NCBI GenBank assembly: GCA_900549915.1
Contig: URQF01000109.1
Location: forward strand, 1 to 5,103
DNA: 5,103 bases
DNA from: an uncultured Mollicutes bacterium
GTDB lineage: Bacteria; Bacillota_I; Bacilli_A; RFN20; CAG-288
Direction: 5' to 3'
The position numbers were made by a program, and so were the translations under genes. Shown here one piece after another: positions 1 to 5,103 of this stretch (the first letter of the stretch is position 1; each line of letters begins with the position of its first letter). The notes under the pieces were generated by a model that was given only the letters and a program-made list of their open reading frames with translations, was not told the DNA's origin and ran no database searches.

Positions 1-55
1 CTAAGAGGAGCTTGAATTCTTTTTTCCTCTGTTTGATTTCGCTTTCTTGAATCAT
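1..55 (-). CDS. 5' end of an unidentified minus-strand gene, cut by the window edge
   Basis: An ATG on the minus strand (complement of 53-55) opens a frame that runs off the left edge without a stop. It gives MIQESEIKQRKKEFKLLL, a charged, Lys/Glu-rich start typical of a cytosolic protein, with no signal peptide visible in these 18 residues. The start is well supported although the coding part is tiny: a GAGGTG ribosome binding site (complement of 62-67) sits six bases upstream, and a promoter with TTGTCA and TAAAAT boxes 17 bp apart lies just beyond it. The gene is transcribed away from the tRNA. Too little is visible to name a family, so no function is proposed. Confidence 0.7.
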   Translation of the reverse strand, partial: MIQESEIKQRKKEFKLLL

Positions 56-77
56 GTGTTTCACCTCAATTTTTATT

Positions 78-106
78 ATTTTATAAGGGAGTGTAGCTTT
101 TGACAA
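78..106 (-). promoter_or_regulatory. Promoter of the left-edge gene
   Basis: On the minus strand, TTGTCA (complement of 101-106) and TAAAAT (complement of 78-83) are separated by exactly 17 bp, a good housekeeping-sigma match. The likely start of transcription is near 70-72, giving a leader of only about 15 bases before the ATG at 55, with the GAGGTG RBS inside or at its very start. The same 116-bp gap also carries the tRNA promoter in the opposite direction. Confidence 0.65.
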
Positions 107-126
107 TCCTTTTGCCTTTGTAAACC

Positions 127-155
127 TTGAAAAATTGGTCAATTTCGGTTATCAT
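127..155 (+). promoter_or_regulatory. Promoter of tRNA-Arg
   Basis: TTGAAA (127-132) and TATCAT (150-155) are separated by 17 bp. Transcription would begin near 161-163, leaving a 5' leader of about ten bases before the mature tRNA starts at 172, a normal arrangement for RNase P processing. A second TTGACA at 100-105 on this strand has no good -10 partner at the right distance. Confidence 0.65.
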
Positions 156-171
156 TTTTGTTGGATTTTCT

Positions 172-248
172 GGGGCTGTAGCTCAGGTGGATAGAGCATC
201 TGCCCTCTAAGCAGGGGGTCGAGGGTCCGAGTCCCTCCAGCCTCACCA
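172..248 (+). tRNA. tRNA-Arg (anticodon TCT), with C at positions 33 and 55
   Basis: Seventy-seven bases fold into a full cloverleaf. The acceptor stem pairs GGGGCTG (172-178) with CAGCCTC (one G-U pair). The D stem is GCTC/GAGC with a nine-base loop containing G18-G19. The anticodon stem pairs TCTGC with GCAGG (one U-G pair). The variable loop has five bases. The T stem pairs GAGGG with CCCTC. A73 is followed by an encoded CCA. The seven-base anticodon loop CCTCTAA places TCT at 34-36, which would read AGA and AGG. A20 and C35 agree with arginine identity. Two bases are odd: position 33 is C instead of U, and the T loop starts TCC rather than TTC, so position 55 is C instead of the usual pseudouridine site. 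All stems are intact, which argues against simple decay. The gene stands alone, with its own promoter and terminator. Confidence 0.88.
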
Positions 249-252
249 GAAT

Positions 253-280
253 AGGGTCAGCGAGAGCTGACCCTTTTCCT
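253..280 (+). terminator. Rho-independent terminator of tRNA-Arg, shared with the converging operon
   Basis: A perfect nine-base-pair stem (253-261 with 266-274) closes a GAGA tetraloop and runs into TTTTCC. It begins four bases after the tRNA CCA end, so it ends the tRNA transcript. Read on the minus strand, the same hairpin lies just after the TAA of the HEPN-CBS gene and is followed by a weaker T-poor tail, so it may also stop the converging operon. Confidence 0.85.
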
Positions 281-999
281 TATCTTTGTTTTAAGAGATC
301 GGTAAGAGAGATAACTCCAAGGACCTTTTCGTCTTTTCTCCCATTCTTGGTGACAAACAATAAGCTCCTTTGCTTATCGTGCGCCTTTGTCTTTCCGAAT
401 AGTCCAAAGAGCGCACTTGCACTTTCTTTCCTTGGCACAAAATAGAAACGTTCATTCTTGTGACCATACAAACCAATAATAGGCATCCTATCTGTCCTTT
501 TCCTTTCCAGAAAAGAGGATGGATTGCCACCGATAGACAAGTAGTCAAAAAAGGTCGATCGTGAGAAAACACCTTCACAGACACCAAAGGAATCCAAGAG
601 AGGGAGATGGGAAAGAAGCCTCTTATCCCTGATGGGAATAAGGTCTTTGACTTTATCTTCTTCTTGGCAGGAAAACCTGTTTTTGGTCCTGATATCTTTT
701 GCTAAAAGAGGCTTGATAATAGAAGAAGCCAAGGACTGAAAACGGAGGAGGAAATTCTCGCTCGGAGCACAGACATCATTTTCATGGGAAAGAATATTCC
801 GTAAGTCACTAGCAGTACGAAGAAAGTCATAGTTTTCCCAAACGGAAACGATTGGATCAAGATGCTGATAGTAGACCCTATTCAAAGCTTTCGAAAAGGA
901 TACATGACCCTCCCCATACGCTTTCACCAAAGAGAGCCTTTTCTGTTCAAGGCTTTTGAAAAGGCTAAGAAATGTAGTCTTCCGCTCTTCTTCCGTCAT
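280..999 (-). CDS. HEPN-like / CBS-domain protein, 239 aa
   Basis: A soluble 239-residue protein with no signal peptide or membrane segment visible. The N-terminal ~95 residues look helical and contain DLRNILSHEND at 65-75. This places R67 and H72 in the R-x4-H arrangement, with Asn after the Arg, seen in HEPN-fold proteins, many of which are RNases. Residues ~98-154 and ~183-237 resemble two CBS repeats; the second ends in VLGVISLTDLL, a typical CBS closing strand and helix. CBS pairs usually bind adenine nucleotides or related ligands, so a nucleotide-sensing HEPN protein is the inferred role; the substrate is unknown. The gene follows the Mrp gene after TAA-GCT-ATG, in the same frame and without a clear Shine-Dalgarno sequence, suggesting translational coupling. 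About 11 of 18 Arg codons are AGG. The CBS assignment is moderately sure; the HEPN call rests on motif and position only. Confidence 0.6.
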   Translation of the reverse strand: MTEEERKTTFLSLFKSLEQKRLSLVKAYGEGHVSFSKALNRVYYQHLDPIVSVWENYDFLRTASDLRNILSHENDVCAPSENFLLRFQSLASSIIKPLLAKDIRTKNRFSCQEEDKVKDLIPIRDKRLLSHLPLLDSFGVCEGVFSRSTFFDYLSIGGNPSSFLERKRTDRMPIIGLYGHKNERFYFVPRKESASALFGLFGKTKAHDKQRSLLFVTKNGRKDEKVLGVISLTDLLKQR

Positions 1000-1002
1000 A
1001 GC

Positions 1003-1809
1003 TTATTTCAGGCTATTTAAAATTGCATCAACAGTAGAGGAGAGATAATCACCCTTGAAATCTTCAATATCACCTTTATCCATGAAAGAAGCAATTTCAG
1101 AATCAAAAGGTATTTCGTCAAAAACTGGGATGCCATGTTTCTTGGCTAATTCCGCATCATTGCCCTGTTTTCCGTAAATATCAATCCGCTTACCGCAATC
1201 GGGGCATTTCACATAAGCCCTGTTCTCGACCAAGGAGAGAAGCGGGACATTGAGCCTATCCGCCATTTTTGCACTCTTCTCAACAATAAGAGAAACCAAA
1301 GACTGAGGAGTAGCAACAACAACAGCAGCATCGACCGGAATCTTCTGGAAGACGGTAAGGGAAATATCACCAGTTCCAGGAGCCAAGTCGAGAATCAAGA
1401 AATCCACGTTCCAGACAACCTGAGCATAGAACTGCTCAATCAAGGTAGAAATCCTGCTTCCACGCCAAACAATCGGATCTTCTGGAGAATCGAGAAGAAG
1501 GTTGGAAGACCTGACTTCGATTCCGCCTTTGCTCTTCAAAGGATAAAAAACGCCATTTGCACCATAGACAGGGCCTTTCCTGTTAAATGCAAAAGGAATA
1601 CTAGGTCCTGTGATATCGCAGTCCCTGACACCGACTTTAAAGCCTTTACGGGAGAGAAGGACAGAAAGGTAGGAAGAGATAAAGGATTTGCCAACGCCTC
1701 CTTTTCCCGACCTTACTGCAATTACATGACCGATGTGAGCACCAGCAGCTGGTGAACTCTTAGGAAGGTATGGAGCCTTCTTTTCACCGTTCTGATTCTT
1801 GTTTTCCAT
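1003..1809 (-). CDS. mrp: Mrp/NBP35 (ApbC)-family P-loop ATPase, probable Fe-S cluster carrier
   Basis: This 268-residue cytosolic protein belongs to the deviant Walker A (MinD/Mrp) ATPases that bind and transfer iron-sulfur clusters as dimers. Visible hallmarks are GKGGVGKS at 35-42, DCDITGPSIP at 63-72, VWRGS at 114-118, the Walker B region LILDLAPGTGD at 138-148, and VENRAYVKCPDCG at 194-206, whose C202-x2-C205 is the expected cluster-bridging pair. It lacks the N-terminal MIP18/DUF59 domain found in many homologues. Deviations from consensus are F43 where Thr usually follows the P-loop Ser, DLAPGTGD for DLPPGTGD, and NRA for NMS before the Cys pair. The start is supported by GAGGT (complement of 1817-1821), seven bases upstream, and a TATAAT promoter. 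It heads an operon with the HEPN-CBS gene. Confidence 0.9.
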   Translation of the reverse strand: MENKNQNGEKKAPYLPKSSPAAGAHIGHVIAVRSGKGGVGKSFISSYLSVLLSRKGFKVGVRDCDITGPSIPFAFNRKGPVYGANGVFYPLKSKGGIEVRSSNLLLDSPEDPIVWRGSRISTLIEQFYAQVVWNVDFLILDLAPGTGDISLTVFQKIPVDAAVVVATPQSLVSLIVEKSAKMADRLNVPLLSLVENRAYVKCPDCGKRIDIYGKQGNDAELAKKHGIPVFDEIPFDSEIASFMDKGDIEDFKGDYLSSTVDAILNSLK

Positions 1810-1835
1810 AGAAGATACCTCGTTTAATACACCCT

Positions 1836-1864
1836 ATTATAAATGTTTTTGTTTTCTATTTCAT
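1836..1864 (-). promoter_or_regulatory. Promoter of the mrp operon
   Basis: On the minus strand a perfect TATAAT (complement of 1836-1841) follows ATGAAA (complement of 1859-1864, four of six matches to TTGACA) at 17 bp spacing, within very A-rich DNA. The leader would be about 20 bases, with a GAGGT RBS near its end. No operator or riboswitch is evident. Confidence 0.65.
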
Positions 1865-1953
1865 TCTTAAAAACATAGAAAGAAAAAGGAAGTTTCTAAG
1901 AAGTAGAGAAACAATCTATTTTTTCTTTCGGCTTGAAAAATCAGAAGGAAATT

Positions 1954-1985
1954 AAAAAAACCGGGAAAGTGCTTCCTTCCCCGGT
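1954..1985 (-). terminator. Rho-independent terminator of the degV gene
   Basis: On the minus strand a ten-base-pair stem (1976-1985 with 1960-1969, one G-U wobble) closes a six-base loop and is followed by seven T residues (complement of 1954-1960). It begins 17 bases after the degV stop codon and separates degV from the mrp promoter, so the two units are independently transcribed. Confidence 0.92.
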
Positions 1986-2001
1986 CAAGAAACAAGAGAA
2001 A

Positions 2002-2880
2002 TTACTTAACCCTATCGTGTTTTAACCTATAAGTCAGACCGACAGTTCCTTCTCCGCAATGGCAGCAGATAATGCCAGAAGCATCGACTGGGAAGAGAAT
2101 CGAAGAGCCGACATGCTCTTCTAATTCCTTTTTAATTTTCTTAACAAACTCTTCGCCCCCGACATGAGGAATCCTGATAGGATAAGAAACATCGATATTG
2201 CCTTTGTTGAGTTCAGCAAGAAATTCTTCTACCATAGAAGCAACGCGTTTTCCAATATCCTTGCCACGGACAAGCTTATGAACGCCCCTGGTTCCGTCCT
2301 CTAAGCGGATAATCGGATGAATATGGAATTTGTTTCCTAACAAAAAGGTCAGACCAGAACACCGGCCTCCTTTGTAAAGGAACTCCCTATTGGAAATAGT
2401 AAAAGACCTGGAAATTTTCTTGACTCTGGCATTATGGCGTTCTTCGATTTCCTTGGGACTTAAACCAGCTTTGATATCCATGCAGATACCAATGGCTTCT
2501 AATCCTGTTCCAGAGGAAAGGGATAAAGAATCCAGCACTGTAACCTTATCTTCTGCTTCCATCCTTTGAACGGCTAAATGAGCATTGTTATTAACAGAAG
2601 AGACATGCGAGGAAATCGGAAGATAATAAAGATGCTCAGCGTGTTTCAGTCCCTCTTCAAAACATTCCTTAAGTTCTGGAATATTGAGTGCACTTGTCTT
2701 GGGGAATTCTTTTGTTGCTTTATATTTTTCAATAATCTCCTGAGAAGTGATATCTTTGCGATCCCGGTATTCACGTTCACCGAAGTGAATAATCAGATCC
2801 GTAACACCGATATTCAGTTTATCAGCGAACTCACGAGGCAAGTCACAGCTGGAATCAACGATAAGTCTTGCTTTTTCCAT
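2002..2880 (-). CDS. DegV-family fatty-acid-binding protein (FakB-like), 292 aa
   Basis: DegV/FakB proteins bind a fatty acid and present it to the kinase FakA, which makes acyl-phosphate for phospholipid synthesis. The 292-residue length is usual for the family. Family landmarks run in order: IVDSSCDLP at 7-15, FPKTSALN at 59-66, LPISSHVSSVNNNA at 87-100 (the position of the usual ISSxLSGT), VLDSLSLSSGTG at 115-126, FLYKGGRCSG at 167-176, LLGNKFHIHPI at 180-190 with a following DG, and ICCHCGEGTVG at 271-281. T62, the Ser cluster 90-95 and H274 match the regions that hold the fatty-acid carboxylate in characterised FakB proteins. The start is fixed by AAGGAGA (complement of 2890-2896), nine bases upstream. 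It is monocistronic between its own promoter and terminator. No fakA lies in the window, so the ligand and partner are unknown. Confidence 0.92.
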   Translation of the reverse strand: MEKARLIVDSSCDLPREFADKLNIGVTDLIIHFGEREYRDRKDITSQEIIEKYKATKEFPKTSALNIPELKECFEEGLKHAEHLYYLPISSHVSSVNNNAHLAVQRMEAEDKVTVLDSLSLSSGTGLEAIGICMDIKAGLSPKEIEERHNARVKKISRSFTISNREFLYKGGRCSGLTFLLGNKFHIHPIIRLEDGTRGVHKLVRGKDIGKRVASMVEEFLAELNKGNIDVSYPIRIPHVGGEEFVKKIKKELEEHVGSSILFPVDASGIICCHCGEGTVGLTYRLKHDRVK

Positions 2881-2919
2881 GAAGAAAAGTCTCCTTTTTC
2901 AAACGAACAGACTTTCATT

Positions 2920-2948
2920 ATTTTAATTGTTTCTGTACAATATGTCAA
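2920..2948 (-). promoter_or_regulatory. Promoter of the degV gene
   Basis: On the minus strand a consensus TTGACA (complement of 2943-2948) and TAAAAT (complement of 2920-2925) stand 17 bp apart, the strongest promoter in the window. Its spacer and -35 box overlap the presumed -10 box and start site of the divergent plus-strand gene, so the two promoters probably compete for RNA polymerase. Confidence 0.75.
2936..2941 (+). promoter_or_regulatory. Probable -10 box of the YigZ-like gene
   Basis: TACAAT at 2936-2941 lies 22 bases upstream of the plus-strand ATG at 2964. It would start transcription near 2948, just before the AGAGGG ribosome binding site at 2949-2954. No good -35 box is found 16-18 bp upstream, so this promoter is weak or needs an activator. 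Confidence 0.35.
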
Positions 2949-2963
2949 AGAGGGAAATCTCCA

Positions 2964-3320
2964 ATGGAACAGCTCAGATACGAAGAAAAAGGATCGGTTT
3001 TTCTTGCTTATTTAACTCCTTTGAACACTCCAGAAAGCGGAGATGATTTTCTCAAAAAACTAAAAGAAGAAAATCCAAAAGCACGGCACATTCTTTATGC
3101 CAGGCACTACCAAAACAAATTCGGTGGCAGGAGGACAACCTCCAGCGAAGATCGAGAACCTGTCTCCTCGAGGAAAAAGCTAGCCCAGTTAAGGGAGAAA
3201 AAAGGAAGGAAGGGCTACGGAATCTTCATCGTTCGCTATTTCGGTGGTAAGAAGCTAGGAGCAAGCCATCTCGATTCCGTCTACTTCAACCTCGGAGCGA
3301 AATTCTTCCAGAAGAATTAA
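2964..3320 (+). CDS. Short YigZ/IMPACT-family (UPF0029) protein, N-terminal domain only
   Basis: The 118 residues match the N-terminal domain of the YigZ/YvyE/IMPACT family, whose eukaryotic members act in translation control; bacterial roles are poorly defined. Family features seen are KGSVFLAYLTPL at 9-20, a DDFLKKLKEENPKARHILYA stretch at 27-46 and VRYFGGKKLGASHL at 90-103. Two things are odd. The usual SDDGEPSGTAG signature is replaced by SSEDREPVSSRKK (60-72), keeping only the EP core, and the protein stops at the end of the first domain, whereas typical homologues are around 200-215 residues with a second ferredoxin-like domain. The substitutions stay in frame, so this is not a simple frameshift. 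The AGAGGG RBS lies nine bases before the ATG. It is divergent from degV and ends at TAA just before a hairpin terminator. Confidence 0.8.
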   Translation: MEQLRYEEKGSVFLAYLTPLNTPESGDDFLKKLKEENPKARHILYARHYQNKFGGRRTTSSEDREPVSSRKKLAQLREKKGRKGYGIFIVRYFGGKKLGASHLDSVYFNLGAKFFQKN

Positions 3321-3336
3321 TCGAATAAAGTCATAG

Positions 3337-3366
3337 AAAAAGGCAGCCAGCGAAGGCTACCTTTTG
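3337..3366. terminator. Bidirectional terminator between the YigZ-like gene and the long right-hand gene
   Basis: Eleven-base arms (3338-3348 and 3355-3365) flank a six-base loop. On the plus strand there is one C-A mismatch; on the minus strand that position is a U-G wobble, so the stem is continuous. Both strands end in at least four T residues (CCTTTT on plus, CCTTTTT on minus). It lies 17 bases after the plus-strand stop and directly after the minus-strand stop, so it serves both converging genes and fits the minus strand better. Confidence 0.82.
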
Positions 3367-3368
3367 AT

Positions 3369-5103
3369 TTACTTTATGTCAGCGGAATCTAGGATTTCTT
3401 TGACTGTCTTATTGCTAAGGTCGATTTCGGCAACAGTATTAAATGCTGCAATACCGCCATCCTTATTACTCCAGACAGGAAGTGCAAAGACTTTGTCTTG
3501 GAAAGTCTGGATAAAAACGGAATTGCTTCCGTTCTGATAGAAGGACTTGTAGATTAAATTGTCAGGCTTAGGATTACTGTCTCCAAAGAGAGGATAGAAG
3601 GTGTTAAGCTTGTCTTTGCTGTAATAAGGAATCCTCGGAGAAGCTTTAACAAACTCGATCAAGCCGTTTAGAGCTCGTCCTTCTTTTGGATTGACAAGCT
3701 GGTGATTATTTGCATAGAAGTTATAACCAGATTCATTCGGTCCTAGCACATTGACCACATTCGGATTCTGGAAGAAAGCGTTCCTAGTTCCAGCAAAGAC
3801 TTCTGAGGCAAAATCAGAACGATAGATGGTATTTCCATCCTTTTCTAACTGGAAGCAATTGTAAGCCATGGTTTCAAAGTCGAATGTAATGTTCTTAAAG
3901 TTTTCTAAATTCGTATCGATAAGCTTCGGTAATTCAGAGAAGATTTTAGAAAGGACAGCTTTAACCCTACCTAAGTCAGTAAAGGATTTTTCCTGATCGA
4001 GTTCTCCATTTACGAGAAGCTTCGGATTGGAGAAGAAGAGTTCTTCGATTCGATAGGCTTTTACGCTTTCTCCATAAGGAGCATTCGTGCTAAGGGCAAA
4101 AAGCGAGACGGATTTTCCAGTGCCTTTAATGGAATCACTGGTTAAGCGATTGACAAGGTTGTAGAACAGATAAGACCGGCTCTGCTTGAAGATTTGCCTC
4201 TTTCCAAGATAGTAAAGGAAAGAAAGGTTGATCTTATCTAAGCTTGCATTACTCAAATCAATTCCTTCCCCTTTCAAAAGGTCTCTAATGGAATTGTCGC
4301 CAAGAACCATCTGAAGGCCGTTTTCGATTTCGTTGTTCCAGAAGCTGATATCTTCTTGTTCTATTCCAAGGTGAACATTGAAATTAAGCGGATGAACAAC
4401 TTTTCCAGTATCCGGATCCTTAAGCAAGGAATCAACACCAACTTGTTTCCTGCTTTCTTCCATCCTGGTAATCGGAACGCGGTGGCAGATTTTACTCTTG
4501 TTCCTTTCACTTAATAAGGAAGAAGCGACAGGATAGGTCCTTTCTTTGAGTGATATGGAATCCTCATTCCTTCCCTGCCTTTGGTCAACAATAGTCTTCC
4601 TATGGGTTCCTTCGTCAAGCCACTGTTCTTTTGTAATCTCTGCAAAGAGTCCATCAAGAGCTTCATCACCCTGATGCCTCGTCCTAAGGCCTGTCCTGTT
4701 CCTTTGAGAAATGAGATTCTTTAAGAAATAGGCAATCGGAGCAAATAAGTGGCCATCCTTTCGGAATGTGAAGATATCCAAGGATGTCCTTTGGTCGACC
4801 CTATAGTTGAAGACTTTCTGGAAAGTCTCGCCGTAGTGGGGATCGGAAGTGTCGGTGATTTCCGGATAGGCTTTTTTTGTTTTCCATTGGAAGGGGGTTG
4901 CCATCCTAACCGCAAATTTGCTCTTTCCATCCATCTTTCCGTTAGAGAACTGATAAAGGAAGTCAATGAAATTTAAAGTCTTTTGGAATTCTTTTTTGCT
5001 CCTGTTCTCAAGAATATCAAGTTCAAGGAAGTCCCTGTTTGGAATATTCCTATCCTTAAGATTAATCTGGCTCCTTGCTGTCTTCCTGAAGGAAACGAAG
5101 ACT
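3369..5103 (-). CDS. Long unrecognised protein, N-terminus beyond the window (at least 578 codons)
   Basis: I do not recognise this family. The frame ends at TAA (complement of 3369-3371). The first ATG inside the window is at 4934, but that is probably not the start: no proper ribosome binding site precedes it, and the frame stays open for a further 56 codons to the window edge with ordinary protein composition (for example NIPNRDFLELDILENRSKK). The visible part has no strongly hydrophobic membrane segment; a signal peptide, if any, lies outside. Many Asn, Ser, Tyr and Phe residues in the C-terminal half (such as VNVLGPNESGYNFYANNHQL) would suit a secreted or surface protein of Mollicutes-like bacteria, but this is a guess. 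The first ~222 visible residues hold 21 Arg, 19 of them AGG; the last ~355 hold 10 Arg, four of them AGG. That compositional break may mark two domains. It converges on the YigZ-like gene. Confidence 0.8.
   Translation of the reverse strand, partial: VFVSFRKTARSQINLKDRNIPNRDFLELDILENRSKKEFQKTLNFIDFLYQFSNGKMDGKSKFAVRMATPFQWKTKKAYPEITDTSDPHYGETFQKVFNYRVDQRTSLDIFTFRKDGHLFAPIAYFLKNLISQRNRTGLRTRHQGDEALDGLFAEITKEQWLDEGTHRKTIVDQRQGRNEDSISLKERTYPVASSLLSERNKSKICHRVPITRMEESRKQVGVDSLLKDPDTGKVVHPLNFNVHLGIEQEDISFWNNEIENGLQMVLGDNSIRDLLKGEGIDLSNASLDKINLSFLYYLGKRQIFKQSRSYLFYNLVNRLTSDSIKGTGKSVSLFALSTNAPYGESVKAYRIEELFFSNPKLLVNGELDQEKSFTDLGRVKAVLSKIFSELPKLIDTNLENFKNITFDFETMAYNCFQLEKDGNTIYRSDFASEVFAGTRNAFFQNPNVVNVLGPNESGYNFYANNHQLVNPKEGRALNGLIEFVKASPRIPYYSKDKLNTFYPLFGDSNPKPDNLIYKSFYQNGSNSVFIQTFQDKVFALPVWSNKDGGIAAFNTVAEIDLSNKTVKEILDSADIK

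Noticed and set aside
100..105. A perfect TTGACA on the plus strand as the tRNA -35 box.
   Set aside because: No acceptable -10 box lies 16-18 bp downstream; the TTGAAA/TATCAT pair at 127-155 fits both spacing and distance to the tRNA. The same bases contribute to the -35 box of the divergent left-edge gene.
172..248. Reading the tRNA anticodon as CTA (an amber suppressor) by shifting the loop one base so that T falls at position 33.
   Set aside because: The shifted anticodon stem has three mismatches out of five, whereas the TCTGC/GCAGG stem with anticodon TCT pairs fully.
291..587. Open frame on the minus strand inside the HEPN-CBS gene.
   Set aside because: It lies wholly inside a better-supported gene, has no RBS, and the product has no recognisable features.
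1892..1912. A weak hairpin (six-base arms, nine-base loop) upstream of the mrp promoter.
   Set aside because: The stem is short and AT-rich, lies outside the expected transcripts, and serves no plus-strand gene.
2578..3015. Plus-strand open frame overlapping the start of degV and of the YigZ-like gene.
   Set aside because: It is antisense to well-supported degV codons, runs through both promoters, and overlaps the YigZ-like gene in another frame.
3130..3180. A frameshift as the cause of the lost SDDGEPSGTAG motif in the YigZ-like gene.
   Set aside because: The conserved EP core and the later RYFGG motif are in the same frame at the expected spacing, so the change is by substitution.
4721..4976. 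Two small open frames, one on each strand, over the long right-hand gene.
   Set aside because: Both overlap the continuous long frame, and neither has an RBS or a protein-like composition.
1..5103. Mobile element, CRISPR array, prophage gene or alternative genetic code.
   Set aside because: No transposase, integrase, direct-repeat array or terminal inverted repeats are visible, and all genes read through with standard codons and TAA stops.

Overview
The window comes from a bacterium of Firmicutes/Bacilli type, possibly an uncultured Erysipelotrichia- or Mollicutes-related gut lineage. The reasons are AT-rich intergenic DNA, GGAG/GAGG ribosome binding sites, sigma-70-like promoters with 17-bp spacers, stem-plus-U-tract terminators, a genome-encoded CCA on the tRNA, and the family content (DegV, a short YigZ/IMPACT protein, Mrp). 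The placement is inference. All five stop codons visible are TAA. Trp is TGG and no reading frame needs TGA, so the standard code fits. AGG is a heavily used arginine codon.

Layout, left to right. (1) Positions 1-55 hold the 5' end of a minus-strand gene leaving the window, with a clear RBS and promoter. (2) A plus-strand tRNA-Arg(UCU) lies at 172-248 with its own promoter and a terminator four bases after the CCA end. Its cloverleaf is intact, but it carries C where bacterial tRNAs almost always have U33 and U55. (3) A minus-strand two-gene operon follows: an Mrp/ApbC-type P-loop ATPase (1003-1809) and, three bases downstream and in the same frame, a protein combining a HEPN-like Rx4H motif with a probable CBS-domain pair (280-999). 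The operon starts at a TATAAT promoter and runs towards the tRNA terminator. (4) A monocistronic minus-strand degV/fakB-like gene (2002-2880) has a strong promoter and a strong terminator. (5) Divergent to it on the plus strand is a short, motif-degenerate YigZ/IMPACT N-terminal-domain protein (2964-3320). (6) A long minus-strand gene (3369 to beyond 5103) converges on it across a shared hairpin. It is open to the window edge, so its N-terminus is missing, and I do not recognise its family. Its arginine content and AGG use are concentrated in the N-terminal part.

The genes are mostly ordinary housekeeping or lineage-specific units: Fe-S carriage or assembly (Mrp), fatty-acid binding (DegV), translation-associated (YigZ, tRNA). 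I see no mobile element, CRISPR array or phage gene. The points most worth a second look are the tRNA-Arg with two altered near-invariant bases in an AGG-rich genomic neighbourhood, and the HEPN-CBS protein paired with Mrp. No stretch over 300 bases lacks a gene; the largest gap (1810-2001) is filled by the Mrp promoter and the degV terminator.
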